Shown here piece after piece: positions 7,823-16,550 of a DNA stretch of 64,000 nucleotides. The notes beneath the pieces were generated by a model that saw only the letters and a program-made list of their open reading frames with translations, was not told where the DNA came from and ran no database searches. Both the position numbers and the translations under genes were made by a program. This stretch comes from Niabella soli DSM 19437 (lineage in GTDB: Bacteria > Bacteroidota > Bacteroidia > Chitinophagales > Chitinophagaceae). Where the stretch lies: the NCBI RefSeq assembly GCF_000243115.2, contig NZ_CP007035.1, positions 1,364,001-1,428,000 of the forward strand, given 5' to 3'. Position 1 is the stretch's first letter; each line of letters begins with the position of its first letter.

Positions 7823-9502
7823 ATGTCACAAGGAATATACCATCTGTTTGCTGCTTTGGGATACGCTTTATTTAACAGTTTCTGGCAAATGGGCGTTATC
7901 TGGTTATTGATCATCATTTACCGGCTGTGGCGCCCTGCACATTCCGGTACCTCCAAAAGTTTGATAAACTTTTGGGGATTGGCTACCGGATTTATCGCTT
8001 TTGTGAGCACATTCATTCTGGCGCTTTCCACTACACCCAATGGTTTTGGTTATTCGTTATTTACAGGGGCGTGGACGCAGACCGTATTCAATTACGGAGC
8101 CGCTTTATACCTGGTGCTGCTAATCGTTCCGCTACGAAATATGTTCAACAGTTCCCGGACGATCTACCGCCTGCGCTCCGGCGGCGAGCGGGCGCCCGGC
8201 TTCTTAAAAATTTTTGCATTGGATGCTGCGGATTACCTGGGCATAAAACGAAAAGTGCAGCTTTTCCTTTCATCCCGTGTCACCTCGCCCTTAACCATTG
8301 GTTTTTTAAAACCGGTAATCCTTTTGCCTGTGGCAGTGGTGAACCAGTTGTCCGTACGCCAGCTAGAGGCGATTATCCTGCACGAATTGGCACATATCAA
8401 AAACAATGATTACCTGATCAATTGGGTCAACCAGGTTATTCTGACCATTTTATATTTTAACCCCTTTGCGCGGCTGCTGGTAAAAATGCAGGAGCTCGAC
8501 CGCGAACAATCGGCAGACGGATGGGTCACCCGGTTTCAATATGATCCCCATCTGTACGCTTCCACCCTGCTGCAATTGGCCAGGAACCAGGTGTCGCCGA
8601 ACACGCTGGCCCTGCACGTTTCCGGGAAGGAAAGCCAGTTGGAGCAACGGGTTCGCGCCATTATGGGCTTAGCTGGCAAACCTGCTATCCCGCTGAAGAA
8701 GCTAATAATCCTTGGCGTATTCCTTATCTTATCAGGAAGTTATTATTATTCAGGAAATACCAGCGGCGCCCTTGCGGTCCCCGTTCAAACAGCGGCCGTC
8801 CCTGCCTACCAGGTTGCAGAATCCACCCCCGTTGCAGTGGTAGCCGGGCATAAAACTGAAAAAAATAAAATAAAGATCGTACCCATACCTGTAATGGAGC
8901 AGCCCGAAAGCAATCCGGCAGACAATATGGTGTACCTGAAGATCACCGAAGACCCCGATGGAAAAATTGAAGCCCCGGCAAAGCCCAAGCCGGTTGAAGA
9001 GGCAAGCGACGCCAGCCCGTTTTTTGTGGTAAACACAACCGTTGCGGCGCCCGAGCTGGACAGCGCTGCAGAACATACGGTTCAGGAGTCTATGAAAACG
9101 TTTAAACAAATTATCACGGAGCTGGCATGGGAAAAAATTGAAAACCATTTAGCAGAAACCGTACCGGAGGCGCAGAAAAAAGCATTAAAAGCGCAGGTAG
9201 CCCAGGCATTTGACCGGTTCAACTGGAATGAAAGTGCAGACAGGTTACGTTCTCTTTATAATGAGATCAACTGGGCTAAGGCCGAAGCACAACTGAATGC
9301 ACAACTGAACCGCCTGGCTGCTTCAAAGGCGGGGACGGATTGCCAGACTGCAGTAAAAAAACTGCAGCGTGCAAAAAACGATCTCCGGCAGCCGCGGGTG
9401 AAGGCCGATAGCATTACTGCATCAGTGAATCAATTGAACAAAAATAAAGTAACTGTAGAAGCGATTGTTGAAGACGCTCCTAAGAAGATAGCGGATCTGT
9501 AA
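7823..9502 (+). CDS. M56 family metallopeptidase (BlaR1/MecR1-like membrane sensor)
   Basis: The 559-residue protein starts with several membrane helices (residues about 10-105). It then has the cytosolic zinc protease domain, with HELAHIKNND near residue 187 (HExxH) and the downstream acidic motif ELDREQSADG. A further membrane segment lies around residue 290-310 (LIILGVFLILSGSYYYSG). The C-terminal ~250 residues are Pro/Ala/Val-rich and then helical and would lie outside the cytoplasm. They replace the penicillin-binding sensor domain of true BlaR1, so the signal is probably not a beta-lactam. Once activated, such proteases lead to loss of the BlaI repressor encoded just upstream. Confidence 0.92.
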   Translation: MSQGIYHLFAALGYALFNSFWQMGVIWLLIIIYRLWRPAHSGTSKSLINFWGLATGFIAFVSTFILALSTTPNGFGYSLFTGAWTQTVFNYGAALYLVLLIVPLRNMFNSSRTIYRLRSGGERAPGFLKIFALDAADYLGIKRKVQLFLSSRVTSPLTIGFLKPVILLPVAVVNQLSVRQLEAIILHELAHIKNNDYLINWVNQVILTILYFNPFARLLVKMQELDREQSADGWVTRFQYDPHLYASTLLQLARNQVSPNTLALHVSGKESQLEQRVRAIMGLAGKPAIPLKKLIILGVFLILSGSYYYSGNTSGALAVPVQTAAVPAYQVAESTPVAVVAGHKTEKNKIKIVPIPVMEQPESNPADNMVYLKITEDPDGKIEAPAKPKPVEEASDASPFFVVNTTVAAPELDSAAEHTVQESMKTFKQIITELAWEKIENHLAETVPEAQKKALKAQVAQAFDRFNWNESADRLRSLYNEINWAKAEAQLNAQLNRLAASKAGTDCQTAVKKLQRAKNDLRQPRVKADSITASVNQLNKNKVTVEAIVEDAPKKIADL

Positions 9503-9604
9503 AGAGAAGTTCATGGTTTATGGTTTATGGTTCATAGCTCTCAAACAAGTTCCGTCAACTTAACAGTATTGTATTAGTTACCTTTATGGTTTATTGATTT
9601 GAAT

Positions 9605-9976
9605 ATGAGAATTACGGCCGATAATCGTTTTAGAAAATTAATTGTAATTGGGGACCGCCTGCTGATAAAACCCTTGCAGGGGAATGAACGTACTGCAAGT
9701 GGCCTTTACCTTCCTCCTGGTGTTCAGGAAAAAGAAAAAGTACAACAAGGTTATGTTATTAAAACCGGCCCGGGCTATGCCATTCCCGTTCCTGTAGAAG
9801 AGGAGCCCTGGAAATCGGACGAGGATCAGGTTAAATATGTGCCGCTGCAAGCCAAAGAGGGAGATCTTGCTATATTCCTGCTAAGTGGCGCCACCGAAAT
9901 TTTATATGAAGGCGAAAAATATTTCATTGTGCCGCAGGGAGCCATTTTAATGCTGGAACGGGAAGAGGATTATTAA
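9605..9976 (+). CDS. GroES-like (Cpn10 family) co-chaperone
   Basis: The ATG at 9605 is preferred to an in-frame TTG two codons earlier. The 123-residue protein follows the Cpn10 fold: VIGDRLLIKPLQ at the N-terminus, ASGLYLPPG before the position of the mobile loop, GYVIKTGPGYAIP, then AKEGDLAIFLLSGATEILYE and KYFIVPQGAIL. It is about 25 residues longer than classical GroES because of an acidic insertion (PVEEEPWKSDEDQ). No groEL is beside it, so it is probably a second, divergent co-chaperonin rather than the housekeeping GroES. Bacteroidota often carry such extra copies. Confidence 0.85.
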   Translation: MRITADNRFRKLIVIGDRLLIKPLQGNERTASGLYLPPGVQEKEKVQQGYVIKTGPGYAIPVPVEEEPWKSDEDQVKYVPLQAKEGDLAIFLLSGATEILYEGEKYFIVPQGAILMLEREEDY

Positions 9977-10044
9977 TTGTATCGCTTTCGGGCAAAGTAT
10001 TAAAGATTGTTATTGTAGTAAATGCAAGCCTTTAACCACATCCG

Positions 10045-10147
10045 CGTCATTCCAAATGAAGCGTCCATAAGAATCGGAGCGAAATGAGAAATCCCATTCT
10101 AAAACCATAAGATCTCTCCCCTTCCTGACGTCGGGTCCGGGATGACG
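10045..10147. repeat. Interspersed element with GTCATTCC/GGGATGAC ends
   Basis: CGTCATTCC at 10045-10053 and GGGATGACG at 10139-10147 form near-perfect terminal inverted repeats (one mismatch). Between them lie GAGCGAAATGAGAAATC and GATCTCTCC. Related words appear at 31021-31050 and 31365-31440. This resembles a widespread non-coding Bacteroidota repeat. Confidence 0.55.
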
Positions 10148-10234
10148 ACAAACGCCTCGATCAAAACAAAATATTTCATGAAAAGCAACCCTTTCATTCC
10201 CTCCTGCATTTAATTAAACATAAGCATTCAGCGT

Positions 10235-10768
10235 TTGGATTCAGAAGAACTGATAAGGCAGTGTAAAAAGCATAACCGGCGGGCCCAGGAGCATATATTT
10301 AAACAATATGCACCTTTAATGATGGCTACCTGCATGCGGTATCTGAATCACCGGGAAAATTCGGAAGAATGTATGTTGGCAGGTTTCCAAAAATTTTTTG
10401 AAAAAATAGACCAGTTCCAGTTTATGGGAGCAGCCAGTGTAACGGGATACCTGAAGCGGATCATGATCAACGAATGCCTGATGGAGTTAAGAAAAAACAA
10501 ACCCGTTTTTTTAACAGCAGACACGGTCCTGGAACCGGTATTAAACGAACATTCCGACGGATTGGCCCGTCTATCGGCAAAAGAGATCCTGCTATTGCTG
10601 GAAAAGCTTCCCGAAGGATACCGCACCATTTTTAATTTATATGTAATAGAAAATTTATCACATCGTGAAATAGCGGCATTATTAAAGATCAGCGAGGGCA
10701 CTTCAAAATCTCAATTAAGCAAAGCGCGTTTTTTGCTGCAACAATTAATAGTGGCACATGAAAGATAA
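10235..10768 (+). CDS. ECF-type RNA polymerase sigma factor
   Basis: The 177-residue product has sigma region 2 (AQEHIFKQYAPLMMATCMRY with DQFQFMGAASVTGYLKRIM) and region 4 (LLEKLPEGYRTIFNLYVI, then LSHREIAALLKISEGTSKSQ as the -35-binding HTH). Regions 1 and 3 are absent, as in ECF factors. The start must be TTG at 10235: an in-frame stop at 10214 precludes an upstream start and the next ATG falls inside region 2. Its last 11 nt overlap the next gene, a membrane protein suited to be its anti-sigma factor, and an envelope protein gene follows. The set is likely to regulate an envelope response. Confidence 0.93.
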   Translation: MDSEELIRQCKKHNRRAQEHIFKQYAPLMMATCMRYLNHRENSEECMLAGFQKFFEKIDQFQFMGAASVTGYLKRIMINECLMELRKNKPVFLTADTVLEPVLNEHSDGLARLSAKEILLLLEKLPEGYRTIFNLYVIENLSHREIAALLKISEGTSKSQLSKARFLLQQLIVAHER

Positions 10769-11429
10769 TGACAAAAAAATACAGGAAAAATTCCTCAACT
10801 TTTCAGACGGGGAATACAATACAAGCTCCGGCTGGCAGCGGCTGGAACGCCGGCTGCCGCGTTCAGCCAAAAAAATAAATGCGATCCGGCTCCTGGTTGC
10901 AGCCGCATGCTTTATCCTTATTGCGTTACCGGCTTACTTCTTCATTCTCAAAAAACGGAACACCAAACAGAATGCATATACTTACCAGGTATATTCTCCT
11001 GCAAAAAAGGCCTTACCAAAAGAAAAAAGCACGCAATTGGATAGCATCAATAGCTATACCTCCGGGAAAGAAAGTCATAAAAAGACACTCGTTGCCCGGA
11101 TAGAAAAACAAAACCGTAATCCACAGATTGAAAAGAAAGAAATAGCGGGTAATAAAATTCCGGTTAGTACAGCGCTTGCCCCCCCTGCTCCCCGGGCTGA
11201 AACCCGGATCATCAGCTCAAATATTCAAAAGGACATCGCTGTACAATCCCCTGCTGTTTCCCGAGCAATGGTAACGATCAGCGCCGAAGAAGCTGATCAA
11301 TTAATAGCTGAAACCATCGGCACCAACACAAAACGCAAAAGTCCCGGGTTGCATGTGAGCCTGAAAAGCCCTGTGCACAATAACGAAATCGAAAAATCAA
11401 GCTCTACTGCCGCCCTGATCAATTTTTAA
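10758..11429 (+). CDS. Single-pass membrane protein, probable anti-sigma factor
   Basis: The gene overlaps the sigma factor end (ATG at 10758, sigma stop at 10766-10768), indicating translational coupling. The 223-residue protein has a short cytosolic N-terminus (about 40 residues, rich in charged amino acids), one membrane helix (IRLLVAAACFILIALPAYFF) and a Lys/Pro-rich, low-complexity periplasmic part of about 155 residues. No zinc-binding HxxxCxxC motif is present, so it is not a classical zinc anti-sigma factor. The role is inferred from topology and gene order. The third gene begins 9 nt later. Confidence 0.75.
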   Translation: MKDNDKKIQEKFLNFSDGEYNTSSGWQRLERRLPRSAKKINAIRLLVAAACFILIALPAYFFILKKRNTKQNAYTYQVYSPAKKALPKEKSTQLDSINSYTSGKESHKKTLVARIEKQNRNPQIEKKEIAGNKIPVSTALAPPAPRAETRIISSNIQKDIAVQSPAVSRAMVTISAEEADQLIAETIGTNTKRKSPGLHVSLKSPVHNNEIEKSSSTAALINF

Positions 11430-11438
11430 ACATATTAT

Positions 11439-12572
11439 ATGAAACGCTTATTATTTATCATCATTATTCTCAACTGCCTGTTCACCAAACAACTGCAGGC
11501 CCAAATGTACTGGGAAGTAGCACCCTGGGTTTTCGACTTAAAAAAATCCAATGGCATAGAATTAAAACTGGACAATACCAACCGGCTGTTCATTCACACC
11601 TTTAATACAACAACTATAGGAAACGGGGAAGACTTCAGCAAGGTAATAGAAAGTTTTTTTGAAAATTTCAATACCGTTAAAGATAGCCTGAAAGAAGACA
11701 GGGCCTACAAGATCTATTTCAGGTATAATGCCCGGGGGAAAAGCGCCTTATCGGTGGTTCCCGATAAGCCGAAAAACAAACGGTTTGTAGTAATAGACCA
11801 AAAACCCATGCAGGTGTATGAAAACCAAAACATCATCTATATATTTCCTCAGCAAAAAGAATCCATAACGAATGTTTTTGAATTCCGGCTAAATGAGTTA
11901 ACAGACCTGCAGCAGTACAGGCAAGGGGATTTGATCAACAACTTTATTGCAAAACTTAACCGGGAAATCAAACAAAAATACCCATCTGCCAAACCAGCAA
12001 CCAATCAGAAAACATACTATAATAAAGATGATTTTTATCCCACCCGGTTTAATGGCGATTACGTAATAAAAAACGGAAGTATTGATGGGAGCCTGAAGCC
12101 CATTAATAAAAAAGTCGGCCGGTATACTTTATCTCCTTCTGTTGCCGCAAATATCCAAAACTACCAGAACCTCTTTGCGCCTTCCTTCAATGCAGGACCC
12201 AGCATTTATATTAAAAACGACTATCCGAATTCCGTTCTTCGTTTTGGAGCCTACTGGGAGCCGGTATTTCTTTTTGGTAAAAACGAAAACGGGACTACAA
12301 AAGTGTACCGTAACGACTTTGTCGGGCTCGTTTATGAATCACGCAATTATAAAGAAGGCGAAAAATACAACAATAACCTTACCTTATTTGCGCCCATGTC
12401 CATTGCCTACCTGGTGCACCGGAGCGGCGATTACTTTGAGAAAAACACGTTTCAACTTGGCGTTGGCGGCGTTAAATACGGTGCTATGACGATGCGCCCC
12501 TTTATGTATTTCAACAATTTTTTCAAAGGGGTTTCACCTTCGATACAGCTTTCTATCGGTTTTGGGCGATAG
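11439..12572 (+). CDS. Exported protein, probable outer-membrane beta-barrel
   Basis: The 377-residue product starts with a signal peptide ending near KQLQAQ. It finishes with alternating aromatic strands typical of small outer-membrane barrels (SVLRFGAYWEPVFLFGK, FVGLVYESRNYKEG, SPSIQLSIGFGR). The terminal residues are FGR rather than the usual aromatic. The first ~200 residues are a soluble mixed domain that I do not recognise. It is the third gene of the sigma/anti-sigma run (9-nt gap) and is likely the target or sensor of that system. It converges with the cyclophilin gene with a single base between the stop codons. Confidence 0.75.
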   Translation: MKRLLFIIIILNCLFTKQLQAQMYWEVAPWVFDLKKSNGIELKLDNTNRLFIHTFNTTTIGNGEDFSKVIESFFENFNTVKDSLKEDRAYKIYFRYNARGKSALSVVPDKPKNKRFVVIDQKPMQVYENQNIIYIFPQQKESITNVFEFRLNELTDLQQYRQGDLINNFIAKLNREIKQKYPSAKPATNQKTYYNKDDFYPTRFNGDYVIKNGSIDGSLKPINKKVGRYTLSPSVAANIQNYQNLFAPSFNAGPSIYIKNDYPNSVLRFGAYWEPVFLFGKNENGTTKVYRNDFVGLVYESRNYKEGEKYNNNLTLFAPMSIAYLVHRSGDYFEKNTFQLGVGGVKYGAMTMRPFMYFNNFFKGVSPSIQLSIGFGR

Positions 12573-12573
12573 C

Positions 12574-13281
12574 TCACCGGTGGGCATCGGCACGCCGGAT
12601 CATTGTTGCTTTACGGATCCTGACATCATAAACCGGGCGGTCCTTATCCGCCCCTTTACTTGTGGGCACAGCAGCTATTTTATCCAACACATCATTCCCT
12701 TTAATTAGCTGCCCAAAGACAGTATAATGTTGATCCAGGTGTGGCGTGCCACCAACAGTTGTATATACCGCACGATCGGCAGCCGGAATTTTTCTTCCTT
12801 TCAATCTTTTTATTTCCAACGTGTCCAGCCCTCCGTTTGTCCATACCTTGCCCTGCACAATATAGAACTGGCTGCCGCTACTGGCTTGTTTCGGGTTCAC
12901 ATCATCCCCTTCTCTGGCCGCAGCCAGCGCGCCTTTCCGGTGAAACAATTCCGGATTAAATTCCGCCGGGACCGTATATTTCGGGCCGCCTTCTCCCAAA
13001 GGCTTTCCCCCGGGTGCATGGCGACTGTCCGGATCACCGGACTGGATCATAAAATTTTTTATCACCCGGTGAAACAATACCCCGTTGTAATACTTCGACT
13101 TTACCAGTTTGATAAAATTATCGCGATGCAGCGGCGTAAGATCACTGAGTCGCAAAACCATATTACCATAATTGGTTTCCAGCAGCACATCCTTTTTGTA
13201 ATCAGCTCGGGTCACTTTGCCGGTTGCGCAACTTCCAAGCAGCAGGGCCGCAGTAAAAACTATTAATAGATTCGTTTTCAT
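12574..13281 (-). CDS. Lipoprotein peptidyl-prolyl cis-trans isomerase (cyclophilin type)
   Basis: The ATG at 13281 starts a lipoprotein signal (LLIVFTAALLLGSC), so the longer frame from 13350 is rejected. The mature domain of about 210 residues is a cyclophilin: VLLETNYGNMVLRL, YYNGVLFHRVIKNFMIQSGD (the catalytic Arg of FHRVI) and SGSQFYIVQG, with GQLIKGNDVLDKIA near the end. It also carries an insertion (WTNGGLDTLEIKRLKGRKIP) common in Bacteroidota homologues. It catalyses proline isomerisation during folding of envelope proteins and would sit on the periplasmic side of a membrane. Its stop is 1 bp from that of the convergent gene. Confidence 0.95.
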   Translation of the reverse strand: MKTNLLIVFTAALLLGSCATGKVTRADYKKDVLLETNYGNMVLRLSDLTPLHRDNFIKLVKSKYYNGVLFHRVIKNFMIQSGDPDSRHAPGGKPLGEGGPKYTVPAEFNPELFHRKGALAAAREGDDVNPKQASSGSQFYIVQGKVWTNGGLDTLEIKRLKGRKIPAADRAVYTTVGGTPHLDQHYTVFGQLIKGNDVLDKIAAVPTSKGADKDRPVYDVRIRKATMIRRADAHR

Positions 13282-13383
13282 TTTGAAAATGTTATAAGCA
13301 GTTCTGAAAACGGCCAAGCGCCGTTTAAAACTTTTGATCAATAACTCCAATTATCGCCACAGGCAATAGCATAATACTGCGAG

Positions 13384-13466
13384 GCGAAGGGCGCTTCGCA
13401 GCGCCAGGGCATTATTATTATCGCTAGAAGCGATAAAATAAAACTTCGGGACTCCAAGTCCCGAAG
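13384..13466. repeat. Array of three perfect short hairpins
   Basis: GCGAAG/CTTCGC with loop ggcg (13384-13399), TATCGC/GCGATA with loop tagaa (13419-13435) and CTTCGGGACT/AGTCCCGAAG with loop cca (13444-13466) follow one another with 8-19 nt spacers. Similar arrays lie at 22168-22231 and 31151-31301. Confidence 0.65.
13436..13466 (-). terminator. Probable terminator after the GH20 gene
   Basis: On the minus strand the 10-bp perfect stem at 13444-13466 is followed by TTTTATTTTATC. It begins 17 nt after the stop codon of the GH20 gene (13484), so it fits a rho-independent terminator. Confidence 0.6.
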
Positions 13467-13483
13467 AGCTTTGTCCAACGAGC

Positions 13484-15376
13484 TTACTTCACCCGCTTCT
13501 TCAGGTCTTCCACTTTCACTGACATCTGACGGCCGGTTTGCTGCTTGCCCCGGTACGTTACAATACGCAGCAATTGTGCATCTTTGGGAATCAGCAAGGG
13601 CGCGGTATATTTGGGATAGAACCGGTCGGGCGCCGAATTATCAAAACTGGTATAAATATCCAGCCCTTCTATCTCAGGTGTAAGCGTCACATAATAAGCC
13701 GTTCCATTTTTTTGCACAGAGATCGCCGGATCATAGATAGCCGGTGAATATTTTATTTCCGCCTCGTCAAACCGTTTAAAGAACTGTTCGGTTTTTGCGG
13801 CAAAGTTTTTCCAGTTCTTTTTATCTGCCGGCGACCAAACAGACTCTGCTATTGCCAGCCCCCTGGGCCAGGTCATGTATTCCGCCTGCCGCATGGTGTA
13901 TACATTCTCCGTCCACAGGTTTGCCTGTCCGCCCAATATATATGCGGCATTAGCCCCCTGCGGGATCGGGTTAAATTCGTAAGCCTTCGACAACCGCAAT
14001 GAAGCATAGATCGGCACTTCGGTGCTTACATCTCCCTGCATATAATCGATATAGGCATATTGCGTGGGGCTCATTACCACGTAGTGCTTAGACTGAGAGG
14101 CTTCTATACCATATTTTTCACCCCGCCAGCTCATAAGCGCCGCAGTGGGTGAAATACCGCCTTCTAATATCTCATCCCAGCCCATCAGTTTTTTCCCTTT
14201 TGAATTGACAATTTTTTCCAGCCGCTTTTCAAAATAAGCCTGTACCTGCGGGATGGTTGTTAGTTGCTCTTTCTTCATCAACGCCTGTACCTGCGGGCTT
14301 TTCTCCCAGAAATTATGCGGGGCTTCATCCCCTCCTACATGGATATAAGGGAAGGGAAACAATTGCGCCACCTCCGTCATCACCTTATCCATAAAACCAT
14401 ATACTTTTTCATTGGCGGGGCAAAGGGTGTTATCGATCATCGCTATAGGCGGCGCCCCATGCGACCAGTCCATAATGGGCTGCCCAAAGCGCACCTGGTA
14501 TTTATCGGCCCCTTCTGTACAGGACAATTCAGGGTAAGAGGCAATAGCAGCAAGACTATGGCCCGGCACATCAATTTCCGGAAGGATATTGATAAACCGT
14601 TCCTTTGCGTATTGCACCAGGTCTTTAATATCTTCCTGCGTGTAGTAGCCGCCATAGGATTTTTTTTCACCCGGTTCCGCAGGGGAAAAGGTGTTAAACA
14701 GACCGGTACGATCAATACGCCAGGCGCCTACTTCTGTCAGTTTGGGAAGACTTTTGATCTGGAGCCGCCAGCCTTCATCATCCGTCAGGTGAAAATGAAA
14801 CATATTATACTTAAAGCGCGACATGTCATCGATATATTGCTTAACCTCTGCCACGGTAAAGAAGTGACGCGACACATCCAGCATCAGCCCCCGCCATCCC
14901 ACACGCGGATAATCTGTAATTTCCACTACCGGCGCCTGCCAGGCAATACCGCTTACTTTTTCCTTGCTTTCAATCTGAGGCGGCAGCAACTGCAAAAAGG
15001 TCTGAACACCATAAAATAACCCTGCCGGCTTATTGGCCTTAATGTTCACGCTGTTTGCAGTTACAGAAAGCGTATAACCCTCGTCGCCGATCTTTGTATC
15101 GCGGCTTTTATTCAGGATCAGATTTATGGTAGCAGTGGCGCTTCCCTCCTGTTTTTGAACAGTTGCACCGGTAAGTTCGATCTTACTTTGCAGCAACCCG
15201 ATCGTATGTCCCAGATCGGCCTTTGCGGGAATGCCGATCGTTACTTTACCCGGCAAGGTAAAGGTGCCTGTACCGGCAACCAACGAAACGGGCTCCGGTA
15301 TAACCGCTATTTTTTCCTGTGTATGTCCGGCAAATGCCATAAAAAATGCAAGCAATGCAATCGAAAGTTTTTTCAT
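13484..15376 (-). CDS. Beta-N-acetylhexosaminidase, GH20
   Basis: The 630-residue exported enzyme (signal peptide SIALLAFFMAFAGHTQ from ATG 15376) has the GH20 order: an N-terminal GH20b-type domain, then the catalytic barrel with WRGLMLDVSRHFF, FHFHLTDDEGWRLQI and the Asp-Glu catalytic pair in HVGGDEAPHNFW near residue 348, then LMSWRGEKYGIEAS. A C-terminal beta domain follows (SVQKNGTAYYVTLTPEIEG). It removes terminal GlcNAc or GalNAc from chitin oligomers, peptidoglycan or glycoproteins in the periplasm by substrate-assisted catalysis. It starts 30 nt after the apbE stop, so both are probably one transcript. A terminator follows at 13436-13466. Confidence 0.96.
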   Translation of the reverse strand: MKKLSIALLAFFMAFAGHTQEKIAVIPEPVSLVAGTGTFTLPGKVTIGIPAKADLGHTIGLLQSKIELTGATVQKQEGSATATINLILNKSRDTKIGDEGYTLSVTANSVNIKANKPAGLFYGVQTFLQLLPPQIESKEKVSGIAWQAPVVEITDYPRVGWRGLMLDVSRHFFTVAEVKQYIDDMSRFKYNMFHFHLTDDEGWRLQIKSLPKLTEVGAWRIDRTGLFNTFSPAEPGEKKSYGGYYTQEDIKDLVQYAKERFINILPEIDVPGHSLAAIASYPELSCTEGADKYQVRFGQPIMDWSHGAPPIAMIDNTLCPANEKVYGFMDKVMTEVAQLFPFPYIHVGGDEAPHNFWEKSPQVQALMKKEQLTTIPQVQAYFEKRLEKIVNSKGKKLMGWDEILEGGISPTAALMSWRGEKYGIEASQSKHYVVMSPTQYAYIDYMQGDVSTEVPIYASLRLSKAYEFNPIPQGANAAYILGGQANLWTENVYTMRQAEYMTWPRGLAIAESVWSPADKKNWKNFAAKTEQFFKRFDEAEIKYSPAIYDPAISVQKNGTAYYVTLTPEIEGLDIYTSFDNSAPDRFYPKYTAPLLIPKDAQLLRIVTYRGKQQTGRQMSVKVEDLKKRVK

Positions 15377-15406
15377 TTTGATTTTGGATTTCAATGATTC
15401 ATAAAA

Positions 15407-16438
15407 TTATTGATGCAGTAAAGCGTTAAATCCTGCGGAAGCCGTATCCGCAGCCATTCCGTTCTCTTTTGTATAGATAAAATAACATTCCAGCTCCGGA
15501 TGTTTTTTTAAAAAGGCAAACGCCTCCTTCAGGTGCATGCCCATAAAAACATTATCATAGCCATCGGCAGTGATCCCATCTTTTGCAAGTACCGTAACAC
15601 TGATCATTTCATTTTGAATAGAATAGCCGGTCCTGGGATCCATCAAATGCGAGATCTTCTTATTCCCGTTCTTATAAAAATTGCGATACTTGCCCGAGGT
15701 GGTCACGGCTCCTTCTTTTACATAAATCGATTTTATTAATACAGGATCAGCGTCATTCTCTTCTTCGGAAGGGCTTTCTACTCCTATTTTCATAACAGCG
15801 CCTGACGGCTGTTTCCGCCCTTTTACTCTTATCTCCCCGCCTACCTCAACCAAATAATTTTTTATCCCCTTCGCTTCCAGGAAGGCTGCGATCACATCTA
15901 CCGTATATCCCTGTGCAATTCCGTTCACATCAATGGTAATGCGGGGATCTTTTTTCAAAAGGCTGTCTCCTTTAAAATAAAGTTTCCGGTACCCCACAAA
16001 GGACAGCGCTGCTTTTACCTGCTGCTCCGACGGGTCTGTTTTTGATTTTCCATCAGGGCCAAAACCCCAAAGCTTTACCAGGGGCATAACGGTAATATCA
16101 AAAATGCCGCCCGAGGCTTCAGACACTTCTCCGGCCTTTTTCACAACTGCTTTCAGGTGTTTGTCTGCAAGTACGCCCCTGCGCTCCCGGTTGAATTTTG
16201 AAATGAGCGAATAGTTTTTATAAACGGACAACGAGCTATCAAGCGAATGAAAGATACTATCTGCCTGGAACTTTTTAAGCGCGCTGTCTTCAGCATAATA
16301 AGTAATATGGTAGGTAGTTCCCTGTGCAAACCCGCTTAGATGAAAAGGATTGAGGTTGGAAGCAGCTCTGAAAAAAGAGAACAATACAACAAGCAACAAA
16401 AGCAAACCAACCGATCCGTGTTTGAAAAATCGAGACAT
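15407..16438 (-). CDS. apbE: FAD:protein FMN transferase
   Basis: The 343-residue protein starts at ATG 16438, 6 nt after a -7 box, so the frame extension to 16492 is excluded. After a membrane anchor (SVGLLLLLVVLFSFF) come ApbE motifs: GTTYHITYYAE, FDITVMPLVKLWGFG, IDVNGIAQGYTVD, YLVEVGGEIRVKG and the metal/FAD region SHLMDPRTGYS. ApbE attaches FMN covalently to threonine in subunits such as NqrB, NqrC and RnfG on the outer side of the inner membrane. No such target gene is nearby. It probably leads a two-gene unit with the GH20 gene, with no obvious functional link. Confidence 0.95.
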   Translation of the reverse strand: MSRFFKHGSVGLLLLLVVLFSFFRAASNLNPFHLSGFAQGTTYHITYYAEDSALKKFQADSIFHSLDSSLSVYKNYSLISKFNRERRGVLADKHLKAVVKKAGEVSEASGGIFDITVMPLVKLWGFGPDGKSKTDPSEQQVKAALSFVGYRKLYFKGDSLLKKDPRITIDVNGIAQGYTVDVIAAFLEAKGIKNYLVEVGGEIRVKGRKQPSGAVMKIGVESPSEEENDADPVLIKSIYVKEGAVTTSGKYRNFYKNGNKKISHLMDPRTGYSIQNEMISVTVLAKDGITADGYDNVFMGMHLKEAFAFLKKHPELECYFIYTKENGMAADTASAGFNALLHQ

Positions 16439-16444
16439 AACTGC

Positions 16445-16452
16445 CAAATATA
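16445..16452 (-). promoter_or_regulatory. -7 promoter box of apbE
   Basis: On the minus strand TATATTTG lies 6 nt before the ATG at 16438. It matches TAnnTTTG and predicts a near-leaderless transcript. Confidence 0.6.
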
Positions 16453-16489
16453 AGTAATAAATGGATGCCGGCAGTAGCACAATAATATT

Positions 16490-16526
16490 CAAAAAAGCAC
16501 CCTGTCCTATTGGATGGGACAGGGTG
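16490..16526 (-). terminator. Rho-independent terminator after the aldose epimerase gene
   Basis: CACCCTGTCC (16498-16507) pairs perfectly with GGACAGGGTG (16517-16526). On the minus strand the stem is followed by CTTTTTTG. It sits 24 nt after the stop of the gene at 16551. Confidence 0.85.
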
Positions 16527-16550
16527 ACTATGACGATTATAATCCCAAGC

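Noticed and set aside
7823-9502. Beta-lactam sensor BlaR1
   Set aside because: The M56 protease and BlaI partner are present, but the penicillin-binding sensor domain is absent and no beta-lactamase is adjacent.
14264-15019. Long open frame (about 250 codons) antisense to the GH20 gene
   Set aside because: It lies entirely inside a gene with clear catalytic motifs on the other strand, and the translated product has no recognisable domain.
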